DNA of 64,000 nt from Candidatus Rokuibacteriota bacterium (GTDB taxonomy: Bacteria; Methylomirabilota; Methylomirabilia; Rokubacteriales; CSP1-6): assembly GCA_003220225.1 (NCBI GenBank), contig QHRU01000034.1, positions 48,267 through 112,266 on the forward strand. The letters run 5' to 3'. The notes under the pieces were generated by a model. The model was not told the DNA's origin, did no database searches, and saw only the letters and a program-made list of their open reading frames with translations. The position numbers and the translations under genes were made by a program. Numbering within the stretch: position 1 is the first letter of the stretch; each line of letters begins with the position of its first letter. This document shows positions 25,538 to 35,666 of the stretch, one piece after another.

Positions 25538-27047
25538 AGCAGACGTGGTGAAAACAGGAATCAACGGGCTCGACGAGATTCTTTTCGGCGGCTTCCCGCG
25601 GGGGAACACCATCCTGGTCTCGGGAGCGGCCGGGACGGGAAAAACGACACTCGGGGTCGAGTTCGTGTATCGCGGCGCCCGCCAGTTCCACGAGCCGGGA
25701 ATGATCGTCCTGTTCGAAGTGGCGCCCGATAAGCTCGTTCGCGACGCGGCGCTCTTCGGGTGGGACTTGCGCGAACTCGAGCGTGACGGGCGACTGAAGA
25801 TCGTATTCACGACGCGGCAGGTCTTTCAGCAGGAGCTTCTGCAAGCCGACAGCGTGCTCCTTGCGGAGGCCGCAGAGTTTGGCGCGCGGCGGCTCTTCGT
25901 CGACGGTCTCGTCCCGCTCCCCGAGCCCAATGGCGGGGACTCTCGCGACGCCTTCCATCTCCTTGCCGAGGGGCTGCATCGCGAGAACCTGACGGCGATG
26001 CTCGCGCTGGAGTCGACGTTTGCCGACGCCGAAGCCATGCGAGCGCCCGAGGAGTTCGTCGCCGACACGATCCTGCGGCTCAGCATCGAGCCGGTCCAGC
26101 GCGCCGTGCTGCGGTCGATCGAGGTCGTTAAGTCGCGCGGCCACGAGTATGCCCTGGGACGTCACTCGTTCCGGATCGTCAACGGTCAGGGGCTCGAGGT
26201 CTATCGACGCGTCCAGGCGCCCCGCGGTGTCAAGCGCGAAGGGGGCGCCTCGTTCGACCCAACCTCGCGGGTCACGACGGGCATTCCCGGGCTCGACGAG
26301 CTAGTGAACGGCGGGTATTTCGTGGCGAGCACGACGCTCGTCGTCGGGATCTCGGGCGCCGGCAAGAGCGTCATGGCCTTGCAGTTCATCGCGGAAGGGG
26401 CGCGGCGCGGCGAGCGCAGCCTCATGATCACCCTGGACGAGCCGCCGGCCCAGGTCCTCCGCAACGCCCATAGCATCGGGATTGATCTCCCATCGGTCAT
26501 CGATCGGGGGCTGGTGCATCTGTGGTACGAGCCGGCACAAGAGTTCGAGATCGACCGCCATTTCGCTCAGATTGAGGCGATCGTCGAGGACTTCAAGCCC
26601 AAGCGCGCGGTGATCGACAGCTTGTCGACCTACGGGTCGAGCCTGGGCGCCAGCGAACGCAGTTTTCGCGACTTCTTCCATGCCGTCGTCGCGCTGATGA
26701 AGGAGCGTCAGGTCACCGCGGTCTACAACCACGAGAACCCCGAAATGCTCGGCATGTCGTCGATGATGGGAGAGTTCAAGGTCAGCTCGCTGGTGGACAA
26801 CATCATTTTGATGAACTGGGTCGAGCTGGGCGATACCTTTCGGCACGCGCTCACGGTCGCCAAGATGCGGGCAATGCCGACGCGCCGAACGACCCACGAG
26901 TGCGAGATCGTGAACGGCCAGGGCATGAAGGTGCTTCCGCGACCGCTCGTTGGAGCGCTCCCTATGGTGCCCTTCGCCAGCTACGTCGGGCTAATCTCTC
27001 GCGCGCCCGAACGCCGTGGCCAGGTGGTCCCCGAAAGGGCCCTTTAA
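25530..27047 (+). CDS. KaiC-like dual-RecA ATPase
   Basis: The 505-residue protein has two KaiC domains, each opening with a TGIxGLDEL-type motif (residues 9-18 and about 248-256) and its own Walker A (GAAGTGKTT near residue 32, GISGAGKSV near 272). Walker B-like strands are RLFVDGL and RAVIDSL. Double-domain KaiC proteins outside cyanobacteria usually act as signalling ATPases/kinases rather than clocks, and no kaiA or kaiB is present. It lies between a wHTH gene (overlap of eight bases) and a hybrid kinase (nine-base gap), an arrangement that suggests one signalling unit. Confidence 0.93.
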   Translation: MPEADVVKTGINGLDEILFGGFPRGNTILVSGAAGTGKTTLGVEFVYRGARQFHEPGMIVLFEVAPDKLVRDAALFGWDLRELERDGRLKIVFTTRQVFQQELLQADSVLLAEAAEFGARRLFVDGLVPLPEPNGGDSRDAFHLLAEGLHRENLTAMLALESTFADAEAMRAPEEFVADTILRLSIEPVQRAVLRSIEVVKSRGHEYALGRHSFRIVNGQGLEVYRRVQAPRGVKREGGASFDPTSRVTTGIPGLDELVNGGYFVASTTLVVGISGAGKSVMALQFIAEGARRGERSLMITLDEPPAQVLRNAHSIGIDLPSVIDRGLVHLWYEPAQEFEIDRHFAQIEAIVEDFKPKRAVIDSLSTYGSSLGASERSFRDFFHAVVALMKERQVTAVYNHENPEMLGMSSMMGEFKVSSLVDNIILMNWVELGDTFRHALTVAKMRAMPTRRTTHECEIVNGQGMKVLPRPLVGALPMVPFASYVGLISRAPERRGQVVPERAL

Positions 27048-27056
27048 CCGCCGTCC

Positions 27057-28697
27057 TTGTCAGTCGTGGCGCTCGACAAGACCGTCTTCGAGCCCGACGC
27101 GGCATGGAAGCGGGCCCTCGAGAAGTACGGGGCCGCGACCCACCTGACCGTCGAGCTCTATGGCCGCGACGCGCGCTGGCCCATTGCGCAGGTGCATTCA
27201 ACTCCCCTGTTTGAGCTTCTGGCGCCGGGCCATCATGCGCTGAGCATGTTCGCCGCGTGCGTTCAACGCTGCCTGACTCAGACCGCCGCGGCGTCCACGA
27301 TTGTCGTCGAGCAGCGGCACAGCCTCGCGGTCATCGGGAGCCCGCTCATGCTCAACGGCGAGGTGGTCGGTGCGGCCGTCGCCGCCTACGTCTTGACCGC
27401 CTTCCCCGATGAGCACGCGGTGCGGCGGCTCGCGAAAGAGTGCAACGTTACCTTCGCCGCGCTGTCGCGGCGGATCCGTGAGGAATTGCCGCTCACTCGC
27501 GCGCGCTCGAACGTGTATGGCGAACTGCTCCAAGTACTCTGCAACGCCCTCCTCAGCGAGAGCTATCGCGCCCGGCAGCAGGAGCGCACTGCGATGCGCC
27601 TGACGGCCGCGGACCGGGCGAAGGACGACTTTCTGGCCATGCTCTCTCACGAACTGCGCAACCCGCTCGGGGCGATTCAGATTGCGTCTCAGATCATCCG
27701 ACTGGGGGGGGCGAGCCAGGCGGCCGTTCAGAAGGCGGCCGAAATCGTCGATCGGCAGGTCAAGCACATGGCGCGGCTACTGGATGACCTACTGGATGTG
27801 TCCCGCATCACGAGCGGCCGGATCGAGTTGCGGAAGTCATCGGTGCCCTTGGCGACAGCGGTGGCCCACGCCATGGAAACGAGCCGAGCGCTGATTGACG
27901 CGCACGGACACTCGTTGACGATTTCCCTGCCTGAGGAGCCTATTCTGTTGGAGGCCGACCCCACGCGTCTGGAGCAGATCGTCACCAATCTCCTCGACAA
28001 CGCGGCAAAATACACGCCGCCGAAGGGGCACATCGCGGTGATGGCCTCCCTAGAGGAGAACGGCGTCGTGCTTCGGGTGCGGGACACCGGCGTCGGCATC
28101 TCATCGGAGATGCTTCCCCGCGTGTTTGACCTCTTCGCGCAAGGTGATCCATCTCTGGCACACTCCCAGGGAGGTTTGGGGATTGGCCTCACGATGGTGC
28201 AGAAGCTCGTCGACCTCCACGGCGGGACGGTCACGGTCCACAGTGAGGGCCTGGGCCGAGGCACCGAAGTCGTGGTCCGACTGCCGCTCGGAACCCGGTC
28301 TCACACGCCACCGGAGCCAGCCTCTGAGGGGAGGGTTCGTCCCTCGCACCACATCCTTGTGGTCGAGGACAACCCAGATGCGCGCGAGATGCTTCGAGTC
28401 ACTTTGGAGGTGGACGGGCATCGTGTCGAGGTGGCGGAGGACGGGCCCCAAGGCGTCGCGATGGCGCGGTCGAGCCGTCCACAGATTGTGCTGGTCGACA
28501 TCGGTCTTCCAGGACTCAACGGCTACGAGGTCGCGAAGCAGATGCGAGCACTCTTGGGGAGGCACGTGCGGCTGATCGCTGTGACCGGGTACGGGCAACC
28601 GGAGGATCGACGTCGAACGAAGGAGGCGGGATTCGACGCGCACCTGACTAAGCCAGTGTCTTGTGAGCAGATTGCAGAAGTGCTGGAGGGCAGATAA
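27057..28697 (+). CDS. hybrid histidine kinase with C-terminal receiver
   Basis: The 546-residue protein starts at TTG 27057. Residues 1-170 form a soluble sensor module of PocR/GAF-like character. A HisKA domain has the phosphoacceptor His198 in LSHELRNPLGAIQ. The HATPase domain has NLLDNAAKYT, DTGVGIS and GGLGIGL. A receiver domain at about 430-546 carries VVEDN, phosphoacceptor Asp481 in LVDIGLPG and a TKP lysine. There is no membrane segment, so the signal is cytoplasmic, plausibly the upstream KaiC-like ATPase. An 18-bp palindromic terminator follows. Confidence 0.92.
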   Translation: MSVVALDKTVFEPDAAWKRALEKYGAATHLTVELYGRDARWPIAQVHSTPLFELLAPGHHALSMFAACVQRCLTQTAAASTIVVEQRHSLAVIGSPLMLNGEVVGAAVAAYVLTAFPDEHAVRRLAKECNVTFAALSRRIREELPLTRARSNVYGELLQVLCNALLSESYRARQQERTAMRLTAADRAKDDFLAMLSHELRNPLGAIQIASQIIRLGGASQAAVQKAAEIVDRQVKHMARLLDDLLDVSRITSGRIELRKSSVPLATAVAHAMETSRALIDAHGHSLTISLPEEPILLEADPTRLEQIVTNLLDNAAKYTPPKGHIAVMASLEENGVVLRVRDTGVGISSEMLPRVFDLFAQGDPSLAHSQGGLGIGLTMVQKLVDLHGGTVTVHSEGLGRGTEVVVRLPLGTRSHTPPEPASEGRVRPSHHILVVEDNPDAREMLRVTLEVDGHRVEVAEDGPQGVAMARSSRPQIVLVDIGLPGLNGYEVAKQMRALLGRHVRLIAVTGYGQPEDRRRTKEAGFDAHLTKPVSCEQIAEVLEGR

Positions 28698-28767
28698 GCA
28701 CGCGCCTTCTACGGCGTGGCGGATGGCGCAAGACAGTGCCGCGCTTTTCAGACGCCTAGCAGGCGCT

Positions 28768-28797
28768 AAGGGGTCGATCGATCGACCCTTTGGTTTT
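28768..28797 (+). terminator. terminator of the wHTH-KaiC-kinase operon
   Basis: The perfect palindrome gggtcgatcgatcgaccc (28771-28788), extended by flanking a/t pairs and followed by ggtttt, lies 74 bases beyond the kinase stop. It has the form of an intrinsic terminator. Confidence 0.75.
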
Positions 28798-28808
28798 CGC
28801 TACTTATG

Positions 28809-28854
28809 TGGTTGCGGCGGCTGGATTTGAACCAGCGACCTTTGGGTTATGAGG
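28809..28854 (-). repeat. tRNA-Met(CAT) 3' half, attachment-site-like repeat copy 1
   Basis: The 46-base sequence recurs at 41326-41371 in the same orientation with one mismatch. Read on the minus strand it is the anticodon loop (ctCATaa), the cccaa stem, the T-arm gctggTTCAAATccagc, the acceptor strand and CCA of an elongator tRNA-Met. The 5' half is absent: the bases past the anticodon loop do not pair. A spurious ORF (LRRLDLNQRPLGYE) covers it. Confidence 0.82.
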
Positions 28855-29032
28855 GGAAATCCGGTCGCCATGACAACCAAGAGGAGCCAATAAGAACCAG
28901 CGATGACATGGGCTTGCAGAGGGACGCCATCGGAGCGTCTAGGCTCATCTCGGTCGGTTTACTTCATAGGCGCTTCATAGCTGTCCGGAGCCGCTGATCA
29001 GGATTCAATTCGGGGACGACGCATCCACCACA

Positions 29033-29482
29033 TCACGTTCCGAGCGATGCGAGCCAGCCACGGACTTCCTCGATCAGCGTTCGCGGTCGCACGACACGCA
29101 CTCCCTCGCCTGAACGGAAGTGTCTGATGTTGTGCGTCACGAGGATGCGGGCCCCTGCGCCGATAGCGGCGGCGAAGATTGGGACGTCCTTCGCGTCTGC
29201 AAGCTCGCGAGCCCGTTCCCGGTCGTGCGGTGTCGGGCGGTGGAGCTGGAGTGGAACCGCACGGAGGAACTCCTCGAAAAGCGGCGCGGCTTCTGGGAGC
29301 TTGGCGGCCAGATTCCGTCGCACCTCGGCAACGGCGGCTTCGGGGAGCACCAGGCGAAGGAGGCCAAGCTCACCAAGAACCAGTATCGCGTGACTGGCGC
29401 CCATGCGAGATAGCAGTCCGGCGATCAGGACGTCAGCATCGACGCAAACGTGGAGCGGCTCAGTCTTCTCGGGCCGGGCCAC
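29033..29482 (-). CDS. PIN-domain toxin-like ribonuclease (VapC type)
   Basis: The 149-residue protein opens with the PIN motif VDADVLIAGLL, whose first aspartate binds metal. Further acidic residues follow (VAEVRRNLAAK, ELADAKDVPIFAAAI) and a C-terminal strand ILVTHNIRHF. PIN toxins cleave RNA with Mg2+ or Mn2+. Its start overlaps the antitoxin-like AbrB gene by 23 bases in the antitoxin-first order typical of toxin-antitoxin operons, which supports the pairing. Confidence 0.85.
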   Translation of the reverse strand: MARPEKTEPLHVCVDADVLIAGLLSRMGASHAILVLGELGLLRLVLPEAAVAEVRRNLAAKLPEAAPLFEEFLRAVPLQLHRPTPHDRERARELADAKDVPIFAAAIGAGARILVTHNIRHFRSGEGVRVVRPRTLIEEVRGWLASLGT

Positions 29483-29687
29483 CCAGATCCTTCAAGGACA
29501 GCTTTCGCGCTCGACGCAGACGGTCCATCTCGGCAGCAAGGCGTGGCACGACAAGCACTCGAGGACTGAGGAGCAGCGCACCATCGAGGTCGACCACCGT
29601 CAGCGGGTCCCCTTCACCGAGCCGGTACTTCTCGCGTAGGGATGCCGGAAGGGTCAGAGTCCCTCGCCCTCGGACCTGAATCGTCAT
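29460..29687 (-). CDS. AbrB/MazE-type antitoxin
   Basis: The protein (75 residues from ATG 29687) has the swapped-hairpin AbrB signature MTIQVRGRGTLTLPASLREKY, then GDPLTVVDLDGALLL, with a basic C-terminal helix that would wrap the PIN toxin. ATG 29705 is also in frame, but it lies inside the palindrome at 29704-29720, so 29687 is preferred. It probably represses its own operon through that palindrome. Confidence 0.85.
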   Translation of the reverse strand: MTIQVRGRGTLTLPASLREKYRLGEGDPLTVVDLDGALLLSPRVLVVPRLAAEMDRLRRARKLSLKDLGGPARED

Positions 29688-29703
29688 GGTGGGGTAGGTA
29701 TCC

Positions 29704-29720
29704 ATACTGAAAATCAGTAT
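29704..29720. promoter_or_regulatory. palindromic operator of the toxin-antitoxin operon
   Basis: The sequence atactgaaaatcagtat is a perfect 7-bp inverted repeat around three bases. It sits 16 bases upstream of the preferred antitoxin start in AT-rich sequence. This is the expected size and place for an AbrB-type autoregulatory operator, probably overlapping the -10 region. Confidence 0.65.
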
Positions 29721-29756
29721 ATCAGAATTCCTGGGGCCGGCAGTTCGGCAGAACAC

Positions 29757-30658
29757 GGGGCGAATCCCCGACGGGATCCGGCATACAGACGTGTTATCGC
29801 GGCGCCTGACTAACCTGCCCTTCGAGGGCTGGGCTTCGGCGTCGGCAAGATAATTGGTCCTGACATATCATGGTGTCGTGAAGGGGATACGCCACCCTTT
29901 GCAGTTGTACCAGTACGTGGCGTTGTGTATCGGCGGGCGGCATGAAGCCGACGCACCCGTGCGCCCCGCCCCCTCGGCCTTGGCGCCCCAGGACCTGCGC
30001 CCGAGGATCTGTAGAAGCACCGCCCCGTCCGCCTACACGGCCGCAGCACTAAAAGGCTAAAGACTTCCCTTCTAACCGCCGTCGCCACCAGCGTGAACGC
30101 GTCTGGCCGCGCGCGAGAACCGCGCCCGCGTCTCCGCAAGAACCCGTGTCCAAAGTCCTGCCAAATCGCGGACGTGGCGGTTCTTCGAAAGTGACCCGGG
30201 CGATCGCGTGCTGAGTTGGACCTGTACCTCACCTGCCGACGTCTCCATCACCGCCACCACCGAGGCCCCGATACCTCAGTCTGTTAGGACTTCGTCGCGT
30301 CTCACGCGCCCCTGACTAAAGAGTCCCCCTCGGCGGCGGTGCGGGCCTCCATCCACATTTCCACCGTTGTCCACAATCGCAAAATTGCACGGTGTGACGC
30401 CCGCTCGGGGCCAGGGGATCGAGAATTGTGTGATTTTCTCTGACCGCGATAGACGATGCGTCATGATTCCCCGCATAAATCCAGGCGAGGATGATTCGTT
30501 GCGCGGGTCGCATAGCACTTGATGCGGGGAATGGTGTATCCAGCCCGAAAAAATTCGGATTGACAAGCCTTTGGCCATCGCTTAGCTTTCCGGTCTGTTC
30601 TCGGGTTGGACGCTCGGGGCTCCTGTCGATACGGCACCCGGACAGTTCTCCGACGCCC
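29757..30658. other. gene-poor stretch with second DnaA-box-like repeat unit
   Basis: No frame here has convincing protein character; a 62-codon minus frame at 30072-30260 is possible but unsupported. The segment 30346-30438 repeats the unit at 24533-24625: tccaca words, ttgtccaca at 30367-30375, and gcacggtgtgacgc at 30387-30400 with the same 20-base offset. The rest, down to the AAA gene, is unassigned. Confidence 0.45.
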
Positions 30659-31483
30659 ATGCGAGGCCGCTTGGGACCCCAGGGCCGGTTCGCCCGTGAT
30701 GGCGCCCGTGACGGCCGGACTTCTTTCCGGACCAGGGAGGGCAGGAAGATATCTGCTCTTGGCGGGACGGGTGTTCCGACTGTTCTAGAGACCCCGCGGA
30801 TCCTCGACCTCGTGGGCACCGCACAGCGTGCGGCCCCCGGAGTGCCCTTGCTGATCCGCGGCGAACCCGGCGTCGGCAAGGACATCCTGGCTCGCCTCAT
30901 CCACGCCGCCACGGCGCGTCACCCGAATTCCTTCATCAAGGTGAACTGCGGGGGTCAGCCCGAGGACCGGGTCGAGGCCGATCTATTCGGCCACGAGATG
31001 GGGGCCTGCCCCCTGGCGCTTCGGCAGCGGCTCGGGAGCTTCGAGTTCGCGCACCACGGCACGGTCTACCTGGAGGAGATTGGGGCCCTGCCGCGCACCC
31101 TGGTCCCCAAGCTCCTGTACGTGCTGCGAACGGGGAAGTTCTCGCGCACCGGCGGCCCCGAGATCATCTGGGTCGGTGGGCGCGTCATCGCCTCGACAGT
31201 GCAGAGCGGGCCGACAGGCGGTGATGACGACCTCTGGCAGGAACTGCACCGTCTCAACGTGGTCGAGCTCCGGATCCCTCCACTGAGGCAGCGAAGGGAC
31301 GAGATACCAGTCTTCGCATCATTTTTTCTTGAGCAATTCAACCGTCGGCATCGACAGGACGTCCGGCTCTGCTCTGACGCGATGGCCACGTTCATGGAGC
31401 ACTCATGGCCTGGGAATATCCGCGAACTCGAGGAGACAGTTCACCGGCTGGTCGCCGGTGGAGCGATGTCCCCCGTGCCCTAG
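30659..31483 (+). CDS. degenerate sigma-54-activator-type AAA protein lacking GAFTGA and HTH
   Basis: The frame from ATG 30659 (274 residues, start uncertain) contains an NtrC-family AAA domain: Walker A RGEPGVGKDI, DLFGHEMG, a Walker B variant VYLEEIG, PPLRQRRDEIP and WPGNIRELEE. The GAFTGA loop that contacts sigma-54 is replaced by GACPLA, and there is no C-terminal Fis-type helix-turn-helix. It therefore probably cannot activate sigma-54 promoters. It could be a decaying paralogue or a repurposed ATPase. The partner gene 31579 is also degenerate. Confidence 0.72.
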   Translation: MRGRLGPQGRFARDGARDGRTSFRTREGRKISALGGTGVPTVLETPRILDLVGTAQRAAPGVPLLIRGEPGVGKDILARLIHAATARHPNSFIKVNCGGQPEDRVEADLFGHEMGACPLALRQRLGSFEFAHHGTVYLEEIGALPRTLVPKLLYVLRTGKFSRTGGPEIIWVGGRVIASTVQSGPTGGDDDLWQELHRLNVVELRIPPLRQRRDEIPVFASFFLEQFNRRHRQDVRLCSDAMATFMEHSWPGNIRELEETVHRLVAGGAMSPVP

Positions 31484-31578
31484 CCGATCCAATCGCCACT
31501 CCTTGACTCCTGTGGACCGTGGCCCGAAACGTTTGTCGCGGAGCGCGCCCGAAACCCCGGCGCTCCCAGACCTCGTAG

Positions 31579-32091
31579 GTGTACGGTATGCCCGGCTGGC
31601 ACTTTAGGCCCCGCGGCATCATCGTCGACGAGGAAACCTTTGGCGGTGTCACCGAGCTCGAGATCCGCCAGGCTGTGCGTCTGCGGTATGCGGTCTCGAT
31701 GCTGACAATCCACCAGAGCCGCAACGGCTATGTCGCCAATCCTGCTGAGGCGGCTGAGCAGCTTGCTGAAGTGGTCAGCCCATTGATTCGAAATACCGAT
31801 CTCATTGAGATCGGGCCCTCCGCCGCTACTGTTCGGGTTCTGCTGGTCGGCGGAGAATTGGGGGACCTCCGCAATATCGTTCAGCGCATCATCGCCGAAA
31901 TCAGCCACCACCGGTTCGACGAGCGGCACACTCCTGTCGTCCTGAGCATTGGCGGCAGCTGTTTCCCCGTCACGGCCGGGAGCTCCCGAGAACTCTTTAT
32001 TCAGGCCGACGCCTTGGCGGCAGAGGCCCGCCAAGCACTGGATCCCTACTCGACGTATCGACTCCCTGACCGCTTAGACGGGGGGCCCTAA
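31579..32091 (+). CDS. GGDEF-like domain protein without catalytic signature
   Basis: The 170-residue frame has the alternating strand-helix order of a diguanylate cyclase domain. YAVSMLTIHQSR resembles beta-1, LIRNTDLIEIGPSAATVRVLL occupies the usual RxxDxxxRxGGDEF region, VVLSIGGSCFP resembles the SIGVA strand, and FIQADALAAEARQA resembles the last helix. The GGDEF motif itself is absent, so catalysis is not expected. The assignment rests on pattern, not identity, and start choice is uncertain. Confidence 0.5.
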   Translation: MYGMPGWHFRPRGIIVDEETFGGVTELEIRQAVRLRYAVSMLTIHQSRNGYVANPAEAAEQLAEVVSPLIRNTDLIEIGPSAATVRVLLVGGELGDLRNIVQRIIAEISHHRFDERHTPVVLSIGGSCFPVTAGSSRELFIQADALAAEARQALDPYSTYRLPDRLDGGP

Positions 32092-32258
32092 CAGCATCCC
32101 GGGGAACACCAGGGTACGCTCATTTGTAGCGGCTTCAGGCTTCCGGGGGGGGGGCGCGGCCCCTACGCAGTTCGCGTAGATCGGCCGTGCATCCTTTCAC
32201 GAGATCGTTCACACACCCACCCTAGTCGTGCGTACGTCTGATCGCTATTGGACCTAGG

Positions 32259-32381
32259 TCACGTGCCGCCGAACATAGAGACGGAAGCGAGGAGTGCGAC
32301 ACCGAGCTCCGAGGCGATCTGCTTGTTGAGCATTCCCGTCACAACGAGAGCAAAGACCTAGCTCTCACGTGGGGTGAGCAG
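32259..32381 (-). pseudogene. relic of a LuxR/FixJ-type HTH domain
   Basis: Read on the minus strand, the sequence gives LLTPRES, an in-frame TAG (32358-32360), then VFALVVTGMLNKQIASELGV. This is the LuxR-type helix-turn-helix core (LTPRE-x-VL...GxxNKxIAxxLG). The end (ALLASVSMFGGT) no longer matches the recognition helix. A stop inside the HTH and the lack of a receiver domain upstream make it a clear gene remnant. Confidence 0.72.
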
Positions 32382-32576
32382 CTTCGACGAGCACGCGGTG
32401 CTGAGCGCCTCCGTCGCGCCGGCGTGCGCGACTGCCCATCTCGAAAAGCTATTGACGACTGAGCAGCTAGACGACATCGCTGAACGCCTCTTAACCTTCG
32501 CGGATCAGGTACGCGGAGCCGTCCAGAGCGGCTCCTGAGAGACAGGCCTGCCCACTACGATTGCGGTTAAGAGTCG

Positions 32577-32630
32577 CGGCACATGACGGGCCAGACGCTG
32601 CACGTCAACGGCGGCCTGCTCATGCGGTGA
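32577..32630 (+). pseudogene. C-terminal scrap of an SDR/FabG-type reductase
   Basis: The 17 codons before the TGA at 32630 read HMTGQTLHVNGGLLMR, the characteristic C-terminus of short-chain dehydrogenase/reductases such as acetoacetyl-CoA reductase (VTGQxLxVNGG). Nothing upstream in any frame continues the domain, so only the tail survives. Confidence 0.65.
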
Positions 32631-32642
32631 GCCGGCCCGAGC

Positions 32643-32861
32643 CTACTTGGGCGGATCAGTCTTTTCTGAGGGCGGACCCGCCGACCCGCTGGTGGACGAC
32701 GTCGAGGTGGCCGCTCGCCGTTCCAGCGGCTTCTGGTGCTCGGCAATCACTTGATTCCAGCGCTCTCGCCGCTCGTCGGAATTGGCTTTGAGCTGGTCAG
32801 TGCGATGGAACAGCGCAAATGCGCGCTGCCGGAACGACACGTAGGAGAGCAGGGCTTTCAT
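32643..32861 (-). CDS. small hydrophilic hypothetical protein
   Basis: From ATG 32861 the frame gives 72 residues: a helical first half (MKALLSYVSFRQRAFALFHR, DERRERWNQVIAEHQ) and a Ser/Thr/Pro-rich disordered tail (TSTSSTSGSAGPPSEKTDPPK). The composition is protein-like, but no family is recognised. An in-frame ATG 15 bases upstream exists. Confidence 0.45.
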   Translation of the reverse strand: MKALLSYVSFRQRAFALFHRTDQLKANSDERRERWNQVIAEHQKPLERRAATSTSSTSGSAGPPSEKTDPPK

Positions 32862-33092
32862 GGTGGTCGGCCTCATGGGTCAGCGGTGGAAGGCGAAAGC
32901 GCGATGGCACGATCCTCCGGCTCACGCAGTCTTGGCTCCTCAATCTAGCCGCGAGCGGCCGGCGCGCCTGTTCGACCTTGGTCCAATAGCCAACGGCCGG
33001 CGGATCGGATGAAACTGTGGAGCAAGGCGACATGCAGCTTCAGCAGCGATGTGGCGAGCGGGGGGCTGCGCAGGGGACCAAAGGAGAGTCAT

Positions 33093-33440
33093 ATGAAGTG
33101 GTTCAAGGCGGGCGCGTGGGGTTTTGTCGTTGGCAGTATCGTCACGATGATCGTCGGCTTCAGCTGGGGCGGCTGGACGACGGGCGGCACCGCGAGCCGC
33201 ACCGCGATCGAGCGGGCCAATGCGGCGGTGACCGCAGCACTGGTCCCCGTCTGCATCGAGAAGTCGAAGGCTGATCCCGCCAGGGCAAAGAAGCTTGGGG
33301 CGTTGAGGGCGCTGACGTCGTCCTATGAGCAGAGCGAGGCCGTGCTCAAAGGCGGCTGGGCCACCGTCGGCACGGCCGAGGCCAATCGCGATGTCGCGGA
33401 AGCCTGTGCCTCCAAACTGGTCGAGGTGGCGGCGAAGTAG
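33093..33440 (+). CDS. single-pass membrane-anchored hypothetical protein
   Basis: ATG 33093 follows AAGGAGA and gives 115 residues. One N-terminal membrane helix (GAWGFVVGSIVTMIVGFSWGGW) precedes a soluble helical domain with two cysteines (VPVCIEK, EACASK). The frame upstream to 33009 lacks a ribosome-binding site. It looks like a periplasm-facing anchored protein; function unknown. Confidence 0.7.
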   Translation: MKWFKAGAWGFVVGSIVTMIVGFSWGGWTTGGTASRTAIERANAAVTAALVPVCIEKSKADPARAKKLGALRALTSSYEQSEAVLKGGWATVGTAEANRDVAEACASKLVEVAAK

Positions 33441-33535
33441 GCCACCGTCAGTCCGCCGTCAGGCTCCGCCCTCCTGCGCCTCCTCCTGGATGCGGCGCAG
33501 GTGGTTGCTTTCCTTGAAGCTCTCCCCGTTAGAGC

Positions 33536-33658
33536 TTGGTCGTGGGGGGCTGGATCTTCCGGGCTCTGAACGGCTCCGCGGGTGGGGGGCTCTTCGTCGC
33601 CTTCGTCGCGGCGCTCATCGTGCTCATGGCCCAGCGGAACACCTGGGAACGTGAACGT
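33536..33658 (+). pseudogene. fragment of a GlsB/YeaQ/YmgE-type membrane protein
   Basis: The frame reads [12 protein letters not shown], then [17 protein letters not shown], the last-helix pattern (VGGWLF...GGGLIGSxxxAxxGAxIxL) of small transglycosylase-associated GlsB/YeaQ membrane proteins. The first membrane helix is missing and the frame then runs into unrelated sequence towards groES. It is probably a remnant. Confidence 0.45.
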
Positions 33659-33672
33659 CACATCCCGGGTGG

Positions 33673-33694
33673 CCAGGTCGAACCTCGGACCTGG
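33673..33694 (+). promoter_or_regulatory. inverted repeat in the groESL leader
   Basis: The arms ccaggtc (33673-33679) and gacctgg (33688-33694) flank an eight-base spacer 47 bases before groES. The canonical CIRCE element of HrcA control is not seen. This repeat is a candidate alternative operator or leader hairpin. Confidence 0.35.
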
Positions 33695-33740
33695 TCACGG
33701 TGCACGGCCCGGGCGAAGTCCACCGCAAGAGGAGGAGCGT

Positions 33741-34028
33741 ATGAAGATTCGTCCGTTGCACGATCGGCTTCTGGTGGAGCGGCTCGAGGAGAAAGAGGTC
33801 AAGAAGGGCGGGATCATCATCCCGGACACGGCCAAGGAGAAGCCGCAGGAGGCCAAGGTGATCGCGGTCGGCAACGGCAAGGTCACCGACGAGGGCAAGA
33901 AGATCCCGCTCGACGTGAAGGCCGGGGACAAGATTCTGTTCGGGAAGTACTCCGGCTCCGAGGTCAAGCTCGATGACAAGGAGTACCTGATCATGCGCGA
34001 GGAAGACGTCCTCGCCATTCTCGAGTAA
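33741..34028 (+). CDS. groES: co-chaperonin GroES
   Basis: The 95-residue protein matches GroES from end to end: [14 protein letters not shown], the mobile loop [41 protein letters not shown]. It forms the heptameric lid of the GroEL folding chamber. ATG 33741 follows GGAGGAG. GroEL follows after 15 bases in one operon. Confidence 0.97.
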   Translation: MKIRPLHDRLLVERLEEKEVKKGGIIIPDTAKEKPQEAKVIAVGNGKVTDEGKKIPLDVKAGDKILFGKYSGSEVKLDDKEYLIMREEDVLAILE

Positions 34029-34040
34029 GGAGGGACGTGA

Positions 34041-35666
<1,626 letters not shown>

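Noticed and set aside
28806..28997. ORF containing LRRLDLNQRPLGYE
   Set aside because: Another false translation of a tRNA (Met) 3' half.
33640..33740. CIRCE element before groES
   Set aside because: I looked for TTAGCACTC-N9-GAGTGCTAA and did not find it; only a different inverted repeat is present.
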